Shown: piece after piece, positions 1 through 9,973 of the stretch
Position numbering within the stretch: the first letter of the stretch is position 1
How the letters are laid out: each line of letters begins with the position of its first letter
Assembly (NCBI RefSeq): GCF_004295345.1
Contig: NZ_CP036200.1
Span: 806,001-870,000, forward strand
Direction of reading: 5' to 3'
DNA length: 64,000 nucleotides
Source: Shewanella maritima
GTDB lineage: Bacteria > Pseudomonadota > Gammaproteobacteria > Enterobacterales > Shewanellaceae
Position numbers and translations under genes: made by a program
Notes under the pieces: generated by a model
Told to the model about the DNA's origin: nothing
Seen by the model: the letters and a program-made list of their open reading frames with translations, nothing else
The model's database searches: none

Positions 1-3000
1 ACTACAACTAATGCAATATCAACCACTTCAGACGCCTGAATCACGCCATAAGAACATACTGCGCGCGAATTAGACTGTTTAACACATTGTGTAGGAAGCT
101 GTTCAATACGCGCTCCGCGTGACAGTTGAATGTCAACTTGCACTTCACTTGCGCTAGATGCGCTGTAATTAGTTAACTGCCAACTCAAAGGTGTTGCTTC
201 AGAAATACGTGAGTAACTAATACCAGACGATAAAAGCCCGAGGTCAACATCCTGTCGGCCTAATGACTCAGACGCGCTCCAATACCAAATTTTTAAGCCT
301 TCTTGTTGATCAAATACCAGCAAGTCCTGATAGCCATCATTATTCAAATCCATAAGGTCAACACTGCTAACTGAACTGGCTTTAATCACCATGCCAGTCG
401 GAGACACAATTCCAGAATCGAGCTCCCAAATACTGACTGATGTATCAGTTTGCAGCACGAGTTCATGCACGCCATCATTATCAAAGTCACTTGCGATAAC
501 ATCTTTAGCAAGCGGCAGAGAAATGGCATTTGACTCTGAGTTATTAGACAGCACGTCATAGATGATGCTCCACCCTGAGTCGTCTACCACTACAGCATCA
601 AGCATTTGGTTTGCATCGAGATCAATTAGCATTAAGTTTTCAACAGACGTTGATAGACTATCTACCGCTACAACAACTAACTCTTTGCCGTCATGCGAAA
701 CTAGCTTACTGCCGCTACCTTGTGCACTAATAATAACTTGCTCAAGGTCTTGAGATTTGACAACGTGCATTAGCACGTCAACTTGCAACTGGGTATCAGG
801 TTGTTGTTCAGTAGCAAGTGAACTCAACTGAGCTTGATCATTGATAGCAAATACGTCAACAAATGTGTAAGTAACATCATCAGCACTGAAGCCTTGATAG
901 ATACCTAAACCAAGCGGAGAGTAACCCGCAAACAACACTTCTTTGTCACCATCAAGGTTTAGATCGGTAATTGCGACTAATCCAGCTTGAATGTCATCAA
1001 GAGCAATTGTGCTATCAACCATATAGTTATCATCTAACAGGTATGCCGAATTACCGTTACTACCACCTGCAGTGACGACATCAATTGAGCCATCACCATT
1101 GATGTCATCAAATGCAACGCTGATAAACGGCGTCGTAATAACAATATCTGCACTAGGAATTAACTCACCAGCAGTATTGTTGAGTAGCACTTGCATCGTA
1201 TTCAGCTCTGCGAGATAAACCACTAGGTCGTCATAGCCGTCATTATTCATATCGACCACTACACCTTGAGATACATTTGCTTCTAGTAGAATATCACCAA
1301 ACTCCGTGAGCAAAGATTCTGCAAGGAGCAATGAACTCTTAGCCTCCACTGATGCCTCATTTAAATTCTCACCACTTAAAGAGAGACTTGCATCAGAGAA
1401 GCCAGCTGTTACATCGATAACTTCAAATGCATAAGTATATGATTTTGAATCATCAATCATTAACTGCTCCAGACTACAACTCAGGATGTTTGCAGAAGAT
1501 TGCTCACAATTATCTGGCAATGAATCCAAGCTAAGCGCACTATCAAACTCGATGCTCCAAGTTAGGTTGTCAGCGTGCGCAAAACCCACATTAGCAATAG
1601 TGACAATATGATTCACACTATCACCTAATGTCGCAGGTGAACGTGCAAAAAAGCTTGTTACTGAAACATCAGTATTCACCGGGCGCTCAACTTCTAGCGT
1701 AAACTCCTGAACGACATAATCTTCGATTAAGCCATCAGTCAGTCCAACTTGAATACCAAAGGTTTGCTCGCCACTATCTAACGGTGGTGTACCCACCAAT
1801 TGGTTCGACCCATTGATTGATAGCCACTCAGGGCCACTCAATAACATTAATGAAAGCTGAGCATCGGCATCAATATCGTTAATCTCAATCTGATAAACGT
1901 AATTCACTAAAGCTTGCGCGGTTAGCACGGGCTCAGAGACAAACTCAGGAACATCATTAACATTAATAACTTCAATACTGAAACTTGCCATGTCAACTTG
2001 AATGGTTCCGTCATTTACTGAGAGTAAGATGTCGTTATAAATACCAACATCTTGGTTTTCTGGCGTACCAGAGATGACACCAGATACCGTATCAAAGTTG
2101 GCCCAGCTAGGTTTCCCCTGAATACTAAACTGCAACTCGTCATCAACGTCTTCATCGGTAACGACAGGCTCAAAGCGATAATAATCTCCTTGATCAACAC
2201 TCAAACTAGGTGTTCCAGAGATCACCGGTGCGTCATTAGTGTTGGCTACTGTCAGATCAAACGCGTTCAAACTTGATGATTCGGTACCATCTGACACTGA
2301 AATAACAATCCCTTCAGTAACCCCCACATCCGCATTAGTTGGCGTGCCTGATAGCTGACCATTCACAGTATTGAACGTAGCCCAACTTGGCTTGTTAGCA
2401 ATGCTAAAGGTTAAGGTGTCACTCACATCGTCATCGCTGGCACTTGGGGTAAAGCTATAAGCGCTGTCTTCATTGACTGATGTTGCAGGCGTACCTGAAA
2501 TCACTGGTGCGTCATTGGTGTTAGTCACCGTTAAGCTAAAGGCGCTTAAACTTGTTGTGACTGTGCTGTCTGATACAGAAATGATAATACCGGCAGTGGT
2601 ACCCACATCCGCATTAGTTGGTGTACCTGATAGCTGACCATTAGCAGTATTGAACGTAGCCCAACTTGGCTTGTTAGCAATGCTAAAGGTTAACGTGTCG
2701 CTCACATCGTCATCGCTGGCACTTGGGGTAAAGCTATACGCGCTATCTTCATTGACTGATGTTGCAGGCGTACCTGAAATCACTGGCGCATCATTGGTGT
2801 TCGTCACCGTTAAGCTAAAGGCGCTTAAACTTGTTGTGACTGTGCCGTCTGATACAGAAATGATAATACCGGCGGTGGTACCCACGTCCGCGTTGGTTGG
2901 TGTACCTGATAGCTGACCATTAGCAGTATTGAACGTAGCCCAACTTGGCTTGTTAGCAATGCTAAAGGTTAACGTGTCACTCACATCGTCATCGCTGGCA

Positions 3001-6000
3001 CTTGGGGTAAAGCTATACGCACTGTCTTCATTAACTGAAGTGGCAGGCGAACCTGAAATCACTGGCGCATCATTGGTGTTAGTCACCGTTAAGCTAAAGG
3101 CGCTTAAACTTGTTGTGACTGTGCCATCGTTCACCGAAATCACGATACCGGCAGAGGTACCCACATCCGCATTAGTTGGTGTACCTGATAGCTGACCATT
3201 AGCAGTATTGAACGTAGCCCAACTTGGCTTGTTAGCAATGCTAAAGGTTAACGTGTCACTCACATCGTCATCGCTGGCACTTGGGGTAAAGCTATACGCA
3301 CTGTCTTCATTGACTGATGTTGCAGGCGAACCTGAAATCACTGGCGCATCATTGGTGTTAGTCACCGTTAAGCTAAAGGCGCTTAGACTTGAGGTGACTG
3401 TGCCATCATTCACCGAAATCACGATACCTGCAGTGGTACCCACGTCCGCATTAGTTGGCGTGCCTGATAGCTGACCATTCACAGTATTGAACGTAGCCCA
3501 ACTTGGCTTGTTAGCAATGCTAAAGGTTAAGGTGTCACTCACATCGTCATCGCTGGCACTTGGGGTAAAGCTATACGCGCTATCTTCATTGACTGATGTT
3601 GCAGGCGTACCTGAAATCACTGGCGCATCATTGGTGTTCGTCACCGTTAAGCTAAAGGCGCTTAAACTTGTTGTGACTGTGCCGTCTGATACAGAAATGA
3701 TAATACCGGCGGTGGTACCCACGTCCGCGTTGGTTGGTGTACCTGATAGCTGACCATTAGCAGTATTGAACGTAGCCCAACTTGGCTTGTTAGCAATGCT
3801 AAAGGTTAACGTGTCACTCACATCGTCATCGCTGGCACTTGGGGTAAAGCTATAAGCGCTGTCTTCATTGACTGATGTTGCAGGCGAACCTGAAATCGCT
3901 GGTGCATCATTGGTGTTCGTCACCGTTAAGCTAAAGGCGCTTAAACTTGTTGTGACTGTGCCGTCTGATACAGAAATGATAATACCGGCGGTGGTACCCA
4001 CGTCCGCGTTGGTTGGTGTACCCGACAATTGACCATTAGCAGTATTGAACGCAGCCCAACTTGGCTTGTTAGCAATGCTAAAGGTTAACGTGTCACTCAC
4101 ATCGTCATCGCTGGCACTTGGGGTAAAGCTATACGCACTGTCTTCATTAACTGAAGTGGCAGGCGAACCTGAAATCACTGGCGCATCATTGGTGTTAGTC
4201 ACCGTTAAGCTAAAGGCGCTTAAACTTGTTGTGACTGTGCCATCGTTCACCGAAATCACGATACCGGCAGAGGTACCCACATCCGCATTAGTTGGTGTAC
4301 CCGACAATTGACCATTAGCAGTATTGAACGCAGCCCAATTTGGCTTGTTAGCAATGCTAAAGGTTAACGTGTCACTCACATCGTCATCGCTGGCACTTGG
4401 GGTAAAGCTATACGCACTGTCTTCATTGACTGATGTTGCAGGCGTACCTGAAATCACTGGCGCATCATTGGTGTTAGTCACCGTTAAGCTAAAGGCGCTT
4501 AAACTTGTTGTGACTGTGCCATCGTTCACCGAAATCACGATACCGGCAGAGGTACCCACGTCCGCGTTGGTTGGTGTACCCGACAATTGACCATTAGCAG
4601 TATTGAACGCAGCCCAACTTGGCTTGTTAGCAATGCTAAAGGTTAACGTGTCACTCACATCGTCATCGCTGGCACTTGGGGTAAAGCTATAAGCGCTGTC
4701 TTCATTGACTGATGTTGCAGGCGAACCTGAAATCGCTGGTGCATCATTGGTGTTCGTCACCGTTAAGCTAAAGGCGCTTAAACTTGTTGTGACTGTGCCG
4801 TCTGATACAGAAATGATAATACCGGCGGTGGTACCCACGTCCGCGTTGGTTGGTGTACCCGACAATTGACCATTAGCAGTATTGAACGCAGCCCAACTTG
4901 GCTTGTTAGCAATGCTAAAGGTTAACGTGTCACTCACATCGTCATCGCTGGCACTTGGGGTAAAGCTATACGCACTGTCTTCATTGACTGATGTTGCAGG
5001 CGTACCTGAAATCACTGGCGCATCATTGGTGTTAGTCACCGTTAAGCTAAAGGCGCTTAAACTTGTTGTGACTGTGCCATCGTTCACCGAAATCACGATA
5101 CCGGCAGAGGTACCCACGTCCGCGTTGGTTGGTGTACCCGACAATTGACCATTAGCAGTATTGAACGCAGCCCAACTTGGCTTGTTAGCAATGCTAAAGG
5201 TTAACGTGTCACTCACATCGTCATCGCTGGCACTTGGGGTAAAGCTATAAGCGCTGTCTTCATTGACTGATGTTGCAGGCGAACCTGAAATCGCTGGTGC
5301 ATCATTGGTGTTCGTCACCGTTAAGCTAAAGGCGCTTAAACTTGTTGTGACTGTGCCGTCTGATACAGAAATGATAATACCGGCGGTGGTACCCACGTCC
5401 GCGTTGGTTGGTGTACCCGACAATTGACCATTAGCAGTATTGAACGCAGCCCAACTTGGCTTGTTAGCAATGCTAAAGGTTAACGTGTCACTCACATCGT
5501 CATCGCTGGCACTTGGGGTAAAGCTATAAGCGCTGTCTTCATTGACTGAAGTAGCAGGCGTACCTGAAATCACTGGTGCATCATTAATATCATATATAAC
5601 GCTATAGGTGGTGGCTGCTGTATTGCTATTCGAAAACGAATCTGTCGCGACATTACTTGCAATATCCAATGACACCTGATTTTGAGTCAACGGCGTTACC
5701 AGCACTGAATAGGAAGCAGAATTGATTGAAGTAAAGTTTGATAAGCTAGCATTAGTTGCAGCGATATCAGATAGAGTAAACCCTGTAACAGCTTCACTGA
5801 ATGCAATTGTGCTTGTAAAGGCGCCCAACACTACACCAGATGGCCCCCCGATTACGACATCAGGTTGAACATCATCATAATCCACTTGCAACAATATCGA
5901 AGCGGTGTTGCCGTTGCCAGCCTGATCTACAACCGAATCGCTACCAATTGATAGAGAGATCTGTACTTCACCCGCGGCCTCTACGGTAACTTGATAATTC

Positions 6001-9000
6001 TTGGCATCTAACGCGACTAGATTCGAAACCGAACCATTCGTCACATTGATATCACTAAGCTCTAATCCTGTGACATTCTCGTCAAACACGATTGACATCG
6101 TAAAAGAACTTGATTGATTATTTGTTGCACTTATCGCGACATTCGGCTTTCGAGTATCTACTGCAAATACGCTAGACGGCCCAGCTGACGGTGCCAAATT
6201 AACGCTATAACGTGCAGTTCCTTCAGCGATACTCACTCCTAATGTACCATCACCAGTGAAACCACTTAACTCGACGGTAGGATTGCTAGAGTCACCATTG
6301 ACAATTGCAATTGAAGCGTTAGCCGTACCAGTGGTGTTTAAAGTAATATCAGATGCTAGCAGATTAACCTGCTCGACATCGGTATATTGAACTGAATAGC
6401 TTACGTTTTGCGAGCTCGTGAGCAAAGCAGAAGGTGAACCTATAGCAATACTTGGCGTTGGAGCTGGAGCAACCGACTGATAGTTAAATACTAAATCTGA
6501 AGCTGCTTCGTTTGAAATACTTGCATCAGCAACATCAAGCGCCATGCCAGCAGGTAATTGAATGGTCACGTCGCCATCTAACGTAGGGATGACTTCTAAA
6601 GTGTAATTTGCATCAGCTCCCGTAAATGCCCCTTTCGTTGCATTAACCAAAGTAATATCACTAGCATTAAATCCTGATACAGGTGATGAGAATGCTATTG
6701 ATAGATTCACTAAACTCTCAGATGTTGGGCTAGTAACATCGATATCTAAAGACACAGTTAACTTTTCTACCGACAAAGAAAAAGCATTCGACGTAACTGT
6801 TTGACTTGCAGAATTTACCGTCGCGGTAAAATTAGACAAGCCACTATTGTATGTCGCAGCCACTGTGCTACCAGGAATTGTCACTTGAACCGAGAATGAG
6901 CACTGACCGCCTTCAGCAACCTCTATTCCTGTGGCTATTAATGTTGATGTACCACTAGTCGTACTGCCTGCTCCACAAAAACCACTTAAAGCAGCGCTGG
7001 TAACTTGAGCTCCTGAGATGAACGAACTAATGTTGTCGACTAAAAAGCCCGCTGTTGCATCACCAGCTCCAGCTTGATTAGTGATCAGGTAGGTAACATC
7101 TACTGTTTTACTCGCGTTATCGAGTCGCAGACTAGTTGGAGAAATTGATTTAGTAAACGCTAACCCTGAAACAGAAAAGCTAGTACTTGATGCAAGAGAG
7201 GTTATTGTTTTTGCGCCAAGCAGCGCAGACACATTTGAGCTAGTTACAGTAACAGCCCCTACTTGATCTGCTGGCAACTGAACAGGAATGCTAAACTCAC
7301 AAGACTCTCCCGCGGCTAGTGAAGCGGAGCTTAAACTGACTATGCTTGTTCCAGTTAAACTCGAACCACTGCCACACATATCAGCAAGAGGTAAACCTGT
7401 CGCAACCAATCCTGTAAAAGCTGAATCAAGATCAATCGACAAGCCAATATTATCTGCCGCTAAGCTATTGTTAGCACTGTGATCCAACTTAACAATTAAA
7501 TTAGCACTGTCTCCCGGCAACAAAGTAGTATCATTCAATGATAACGACACAGTTGGCGCAGTGTTGATATCAAAAATTGCAGATGCAGATACGTCTAATC
7601 CCGTAACCAAATTACTATTGATTGTTGCAGACACTGACTCGCTATAAAACATCTGCTGCCCGGCGTTTGCATCTGCATTAAGGGTCACTAATAAGTCAAA
7701 AGTACATGACTGCCCCGCCGCTAAATCCATCGCAGAGTAGCTAGCAGCAAACAAATCCGTAGAAGGAGAAATTACACTGCTCGCTCCTGTACTTTGACAA
7801 TAGTTATTTCCGGGCAGTGTGGTAATAGTAGCAACGGAAGGCGAGCCAATAAATGTATCAAAACTTATTCCGGTTGCCGCGTTTACTGAATCAATGTTAG
7901 TAACGGTATAACGCAACGTAATTTGTTCACCAGCGGCAATGTTTGTTTCGACGATATCCATTGTCACAGTGGGAGCATTGGTAACAATTAGATTACTTGA
8001 GGTGTCAGGATACGCTTGCAATGAAGAGCTAATCGAAGAAATAACATGATTATATGTGCCATTGCTAGCATTACCAGGAACGGTAACGGGAATAGAGAAA
8101 CTACACTTTTGTCCTCCGTCTAACGAACCAGCATTTAAACTGGCGCTGCCACTTCCTGTGATGGTAGAACCAGCACCACACACATCATTTATTGGAAGTC
8201 CTGTAGCGATAAGCCCTGACAAAGTGGCATCAAAATCAGATACAAATACAATGCTATTTGCTTGGTTTGAGCGATCAAAGTTAGTAATCTCAATATCTAG
8301 TGACGTTGTATCACCAGGCTGAACTAACTTAGGGTTAAATTTAGCATTAACAAAACCAATGCTATCCACCGTTAGCGACGTAGCAGCCTGACCAATTTTC
8401 ACCGAAGTTCCGGTATAAGATAAATCTCCTGTGGCAACTTCATAATCGCCTGGCAAGTTGCCAGTCACGGGCATTGAAACAATACACTGATCATTCAAGC
8501 CATTTACAAACGCTACTATTTGGTTATTTAGATTGAACGAGCTTAGATTAACTGTGTCATCACCTGTTTTGGTAACAGTTAAGTACGCCCCACAATTACT
8601 TTGGCTAATATCTTCTTCGAACGTTAATCCAGCAGGAAGTGTTACAGAGCCTGTTAAACCATAGGCAAAACCCGCGCTATTGTTGGTAAAGATAAGCTCT
8701 AGGTTTGCCGTCTCCTGAAAGGGTATTTGGCTCTCAACAAAACTCAAACTGGCTGAAACCGTGTCAGTAGTTACCGCAAGGCTTGTCGAGATATCTGTGG
8801 CAGCCCCTAGACTAGATTGGAATCCACTTGTCGCAACGTTAAATGATTGCGGTGTGGCTGACTGGGCGGTAATAGAAAATGACACTTCGCAGGTTTGCCC
8901 AAAATTTAGCTCGAATCCGGAAAAACTTGCAGAATTTGCACCTGCAGATAGGTTATGAGTTCCCGTTAAGCAGCTAATACTAGCGCCTACTGGATCAGAG

Positions 9001-9227
9001 ATTGTCAAGCCGCTTGGCAAACTTATATCAAATTGAATAGCAGTCGCATTGGTATCTACAGAGTTATTGGTCAAGGTATAGGTTAACGTCGAGTTGTTAC
9101 CAGAGCTAACACTGGTGCTGCTAAAGCTTCCGGAAACAACCAAATCTGTACCTGCAGCATATGCCGAAGCAACGACTAACAAGTTAACAATAAAAGTAAG
9201 GAAATAAAGAGGATACTTGAATAACAT
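1..9227 (-). CDS. Giant secreted multidomain repeat protein (5' part; runs off the left edge)
   Basis: The frame is open from an ATG at 9227 to the window edge, about 3075 codons with no stop. The first ~24 residues form a signal peptide (hydrophobic core LYFLTFIVNLLVVAS, likely cut after AYA). Residues ~25-840 hold several DUF11-like domains, recognised by recurring C-S-F-S-I-P-V segments and FTNNSA/ITNF-type strands. Residues ~840-1215 hold bacterial Ig-like domains with the pattern FSEAVTGFTLSDI. Residues ~1215-2330 are twelve 93-residue repeats of He_PIG/cadherin type (NDAPVISGTPATSVNEDSAY start). Two diverged repeats, one more DUF11-like domain and an FG-GAP/VCBS-like region with several calcium-binding-type motifs (DMNNDGYDD, DINGDGSID, DLNNDGYQD) follow. 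The role is probably adhesion or extracellular binding; the C-terminus that would reveal its anchoring or secretion route lies outside. Domain names are family knowledge read by eye. Confidence 0.85.
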   Translation of the reverse strand, partial: MLFKYPLYFLTFIVNLLVVASAYAAGTDLVVSGSFSSTSVSSGNNSTLTYTLTNNSVDTNATAIQFDISLPSGLTISDPVGASISCLTGTHNLSAGANSASFSGFELNFGQTCEVSFSITAQSATPQSFNVATSGFQSSLGAATDISTSLAVTTDTVSASLSFVESQIPFQETANLELIFTNNSAGFAYGLTGSVTLPAGLTFEEDISQSNCGAYLTVTKTGDDTVNLSSFNLNNQIVAFVNGLNDQCIVSMPVTGNLPGDYEVATGDLSYTGTSVKIGQAATSLTVDSIGFVNAKFNPKLVQPGDTTSLDIEITNFDRSNQANSIVFVSDFDATLSGLIATGLPINDVCGAGSTITGSGSASLNAGSLDGGQKCSFSIPVTVPGNASNGTYNHVISSISSSLQAYPDTSSNLIVTNAPTVTMDIVETNIAAGEQITLRYTVTNIDSVNAATGISFDTFIGSPSVATITTLPGNNYCQSTGASSVISPSTDLFAASYSAMDLAAGQSCTFDLLVTLNADANAGQQMFYSESVSATINSNLVTGLDVSASAIFDINTAPTVSLSLNDTTLLPGDSANLIVKLDHSANNSLAADNIGLSIDLDSAFTGLVATGLPLADMCGSGSSLTGTSIVSLSSASLAAGESCEFSIPVQLPADQVGAVTVTSSNVSALLGAKTITSLASSTSFSVSGLAFTKSISPTSLRLDNASKTVDVTYLITNQAGAGDATAGFLVDNISSFISGAQVTSAALSGFCGAGSTTSGTSTLIATGIEVAEGGQCSFSVQVTIPGSTVAATYNSGLSNFTATVNSASQTVTSNAFSLSVEKLTVSLDIDVTSPTSESLVNLSIAFSSPVSGFNASDITLVNATKGAFTGADANYTLEVIPTLDGDVTIQLPAGMALDVADASISNEAASDLVFNYQSVAPAPTPSIAIGSPSALLTSSQNVSYSVQYTDVEQVNLLASDITLNTTGTANASIAIVNGDSSNPTVELSGFTGDGTLGVSIAEGTARYSVNLAPSAGPSSVFAVDTRKPNVAISATNNQSSSFTMSIVFDENVTGLELSDINVTNGSVSNLVALDAKNYQVTVEAAGEVQISLSIGSDSVVDQAGNGNTASILLQVDYDDVQPDVVIGGPSGVVLGAFTSTIAFSEAVTGFTLSDIAATNASLSNFTSINSASYSVLVTPLTQNQVSLDIASNVATDSFSNSNTAATTYSVIYDINDAPVISGTPATSVNEDSAYSFTPSASDDDVSDTLTFSIANKPSWAAFNTANGQLSGTPTNADVGTTAGIIISVSDGTVTTSLSAFSLTVTNTNDAPAISGSPATSVNEDSAYSFTPSASDDDVSDTLTFSIANKPSWAAFNTANGQLSGTPTNADVGTSAGIVISVNDGTVTTSLSAFSLTVTNTNDAPVISGTPATSVNEDSAYSFTPSASDDDVSDTLTFSIANKPSWAAFNTANGQLSGTPTNADVGTTAGIIISVSDGTVTTSLSAFSLTVTNTNDAPAISGSPATSVNEDSAYSFTPSASDDDVSDTLTFSIANKPSWAAFNTANGQLSGTPTNADVGTSAGIVISVNDGTVTTSLSAFSLTVTNTNDAPVISGTPATSVNEDSAYSFTPSASDDDVSDTLTFSIANKPNWAAFNTANGQLSGTPTNADVGTSAGIVISVNDGTVTTSLSAFSLTVTNTNDAPVISGSPATSVNEDSAYSFTPSASDDDVSDTLTFSIANKPSWAAFNTANGQLSGTPTNADVGTTAGIIISVSDGTVTTSLSAFSLTVTNTNDAPAISGSPATSVNEDSAYSFTPSASDDDVSDTLTFSIANKPSWATFNTANGQLSGTPTNADVGTTAGIIISVSDGTVTTSLSAFSLTVTNTNDAPVISGTPATSVNEDSAYSFTPSASDDDVSDTLTFSIANKPSWATFNTVNGQLSGTPTNADVGTTAGIVISVNDGTVTSSLSAFSLTVTNTNDAPVISGSPATSVNEDSAYSFTPSASDDDVSDTLTFSIANKPSWATFNTANGQLSGTPTNADVGTSAGIVISVNDGTVTTSLSAFSLTVTNTNDAPVISGSPATSVNEDSAYSFTPSASDDDVSDTLTFSIANKPSWATFNTANGQLSGTPTNADVGTTAGIIISVSDGTVTTSLSAFSLTVTNTNDAPVISGTPATSVNEDSAYSFTPSASDDDVSDTLTFSIANKPSWATFNTANGQLSGTPTNADVGTTAGIIISVSDSTVTTSLSAFSLTVTNTNDAPVISGTPATSVNEDSAYSFTPSASDDDVSDTLTFSIANKPSWATFNTVNGQLSGTPTNADVGVTEGIVISVSDGTESSSLNAFDLTVANTNDAPVISGTPSLSVDQGDYYRFEPVVTDEDVDDELQFSIQGKPSWANFDTVSGVISGTPENQDVGIYNDILLSVNDGTIQVDMASFSIEVINVNDVPEFVSEPVLTAQALVNYVYQIEINDIDADAQLSLMLLSGPEWLSINGSNQLVGTPPLDSGEQTFGIQVGLTDGLIEDYVVQEFTLEVERPVNTDVSVTSFFARSPATLGDSVNHIVTIANVGFAHADNLTWSIEFDSALSLDSLPDNCEQSSANILSCSLEQLMIDDSKSYTYAFEVIDVTAGFSDASLSLSGENLNEASVEAKSSLLLAESLLTEFGDILLEANVSQGVVVDMNNDGYDDLVVYLAELNTMQVLLNNTAGELIPSADIVITTPFISVAFDDINGDGSIDVVTAGGSNGNSAYLLDDNYMVDSTIALDDIQAGLVAITDLNLDGDKEVLFAGYSPLGLGIYQGFSADDVTYTFVDVFAINDQAQLSSLATEQQPDTQLQVDVLMHVVKSQDLEQVIISAQGSGSKLVSHDGKELVVVAVDSLSTSVENLMLIDLDANQMLDAVVVDDSGWSIIYDVLSNNSESNAISLPLAKDVIASDFDNDGVHELVLQTDTSVSIWELDSGIVSPTGMVIKASSVSSVDLMDLNNDGYQDLLVFDQQEGLKIWYWSASESLGRQDVDLGLLSSGISYSRISEATPLSWQLTNYSASSASEVQVDIQLSRGARIEQLPTQCVKQSNSRAVCSYGVIQASEVVDIALVV
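2236..5585 (-). repeat. Twelve tandem 279-bp repeats encoding 93-residue cadherin/He_PIG-like domains
   Basis: The anchor cttgttagca recurs exactly every 279 bp at 2391, 2670, 2949, 3228, 3507, 3786, 4065, 4344, 4623, 4902, 5181 and 5460. The period is 93 codons, so the array stays in frame with the giant gene. Each unit starts around NDAPVISGTP and includes SFTPSASDDD and SGTPTNADVG. Two more diverged units follow at about 1957-2235 and 1680-1956. Units differ at few positions, so copy number is likely unstable and could be mis-assembled. Confidence 0.95.
4324..5439 (-). repeat. Recent two-unit (558-bp) duplication inside the 279-bp array
   Basis: Bases 4324-4881 and 4882-5439 are identical by my reading except for one base near 4340 (caattt versus caactt). 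Each holds one unit of the atcgttcaccg type followed by one of the gtctgatacag type. This shows that the array grew by duplicating pairs of units, not only single units. Confidence 0.8.
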
Positions 9228-9429
9228 TTTTCGCCTGCCAGCCATTAACATTAATTCACAAAATGATAACACCTAACACAAAAAAATGGGCAGCAATATT
9301 TATCATCAACAGACATTAATCGTGCCACTGGTCAAAAAACGTTCAGTTTAATCATTTAAAACAGTCACATACGAAAGTATTATTTCTTGCGAATATGACA
9401 GATTCGCCCGTCATCAAACCAGTTACCTG

Positions 9430-9458
9430 TTACATTTAGCAACACTAAGGTATATAAT
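9430..9458 (+). promoter_or_regulatory. Candidate promoter in the divergent gap upstream of the 9507 gene
   Basis: The 279-bp gap between the two divergent ATGs (9227 and 9507) holds a good -10-like TATAAT at 9453-9458, about 48 bases upstream of the 9507 ATG. The -35 region (around ttacat, 9430-9435, 17-base spacing) matches the consensus poorly. No regulator site is recognised. The promoter of the giant gene should be in the same gap but I cannot place it. Confidence 0.35.
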
Positions 9459-9506
9459 ACCGTTAACAACATAATAACAACTCAGCTTGTGAGTCTTAAG
9501 AATAAT

Positions 9507-9938
9507 ATGAGAAACAAAACTACTTTACGTGTTGTCGCATTTGCTCTTGCACTCAGCTCCTTTGCTGCAAACAGCAATGGTGTAGTTGCCAGTAAAACCG
9601 TATTAGATTTCGCTGTAGAGAGCCCATTTAACCAAGTGTCTATAAGCATTACAGGTCCAGATGGTTTTTCCACCCAAATCGACTTATACGATGACAACTT
9701 GCAATTAGACATTGATGCCCTTGGTACTCTTGCATCGGGAAATTACTCCTACAAAGCTCAATACATTAGTAATGGCAAAATTGAAATTATTAGCGATGCG
9801 TCTACCGGAAGAGATGGCGCGACTAGGAATAAAGGCTTAGTACAAACTAAAACAGGTTTTTTCAATGTCGTGGACAGTGAGTTTGTAACCGTCGACGAAC
9901 AAAACTCAGTCATTGAACCCAAGTTTCAAGAGCAGTAG
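9507..9938 (+). CDS. Small exported protein of unknown function
   Basis: The product is 143 residues from the ATG at 9507. An upstream in-frame GTG at 9489 is possible, but the ATG places the signal peptide properly: positive start MRNKTTLR, hydrophobic core VVAFALALSSFAA, then a mature part beginning near NSNG. The mature protein reads as beta-rich (FNQVSISITGPDGFSTQID, YSYKAQYI) and ends with an acidic tail. I recognise no family. It lies 35 bp upstream of the Peptidase_S74 gene, so the two are probably one transcript, and it diverges from the giant repeat protein. A role as partner or accessory protein for the S74 fibre is possible but is inference from position only. Confidence 0.75.
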   Translation: MRNKTTLRVVAFALALSSFAANSNGVVASKTVLDFAVESPFNQVSISITGPDGFSTQIDLYDDNLQLDIDALGTLASGNYSYKAQYISNGKIEIISDASTGRDGATRNKGLVQTKTGFFNVVDSEFVTVDEQNSVIEPKFQEQ

Positions 9939-9973
9939 TTGAAATAGTTAAACGTCTTATAACAGGAATAAAT

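Noticed and set aside
2650..5148. Series of identical-length 88-codon open frames on the plus strand
   Set aside because: They recur every 279 bp opposite the repeat array of the giant minus-strand gene and exist only because each unit lacks stops on that strand.
2236..5585. CRISPR-like array
   Set aside because: Regular spacing, but repeats are 279 bp, coding and in frame, with no unique spacers.
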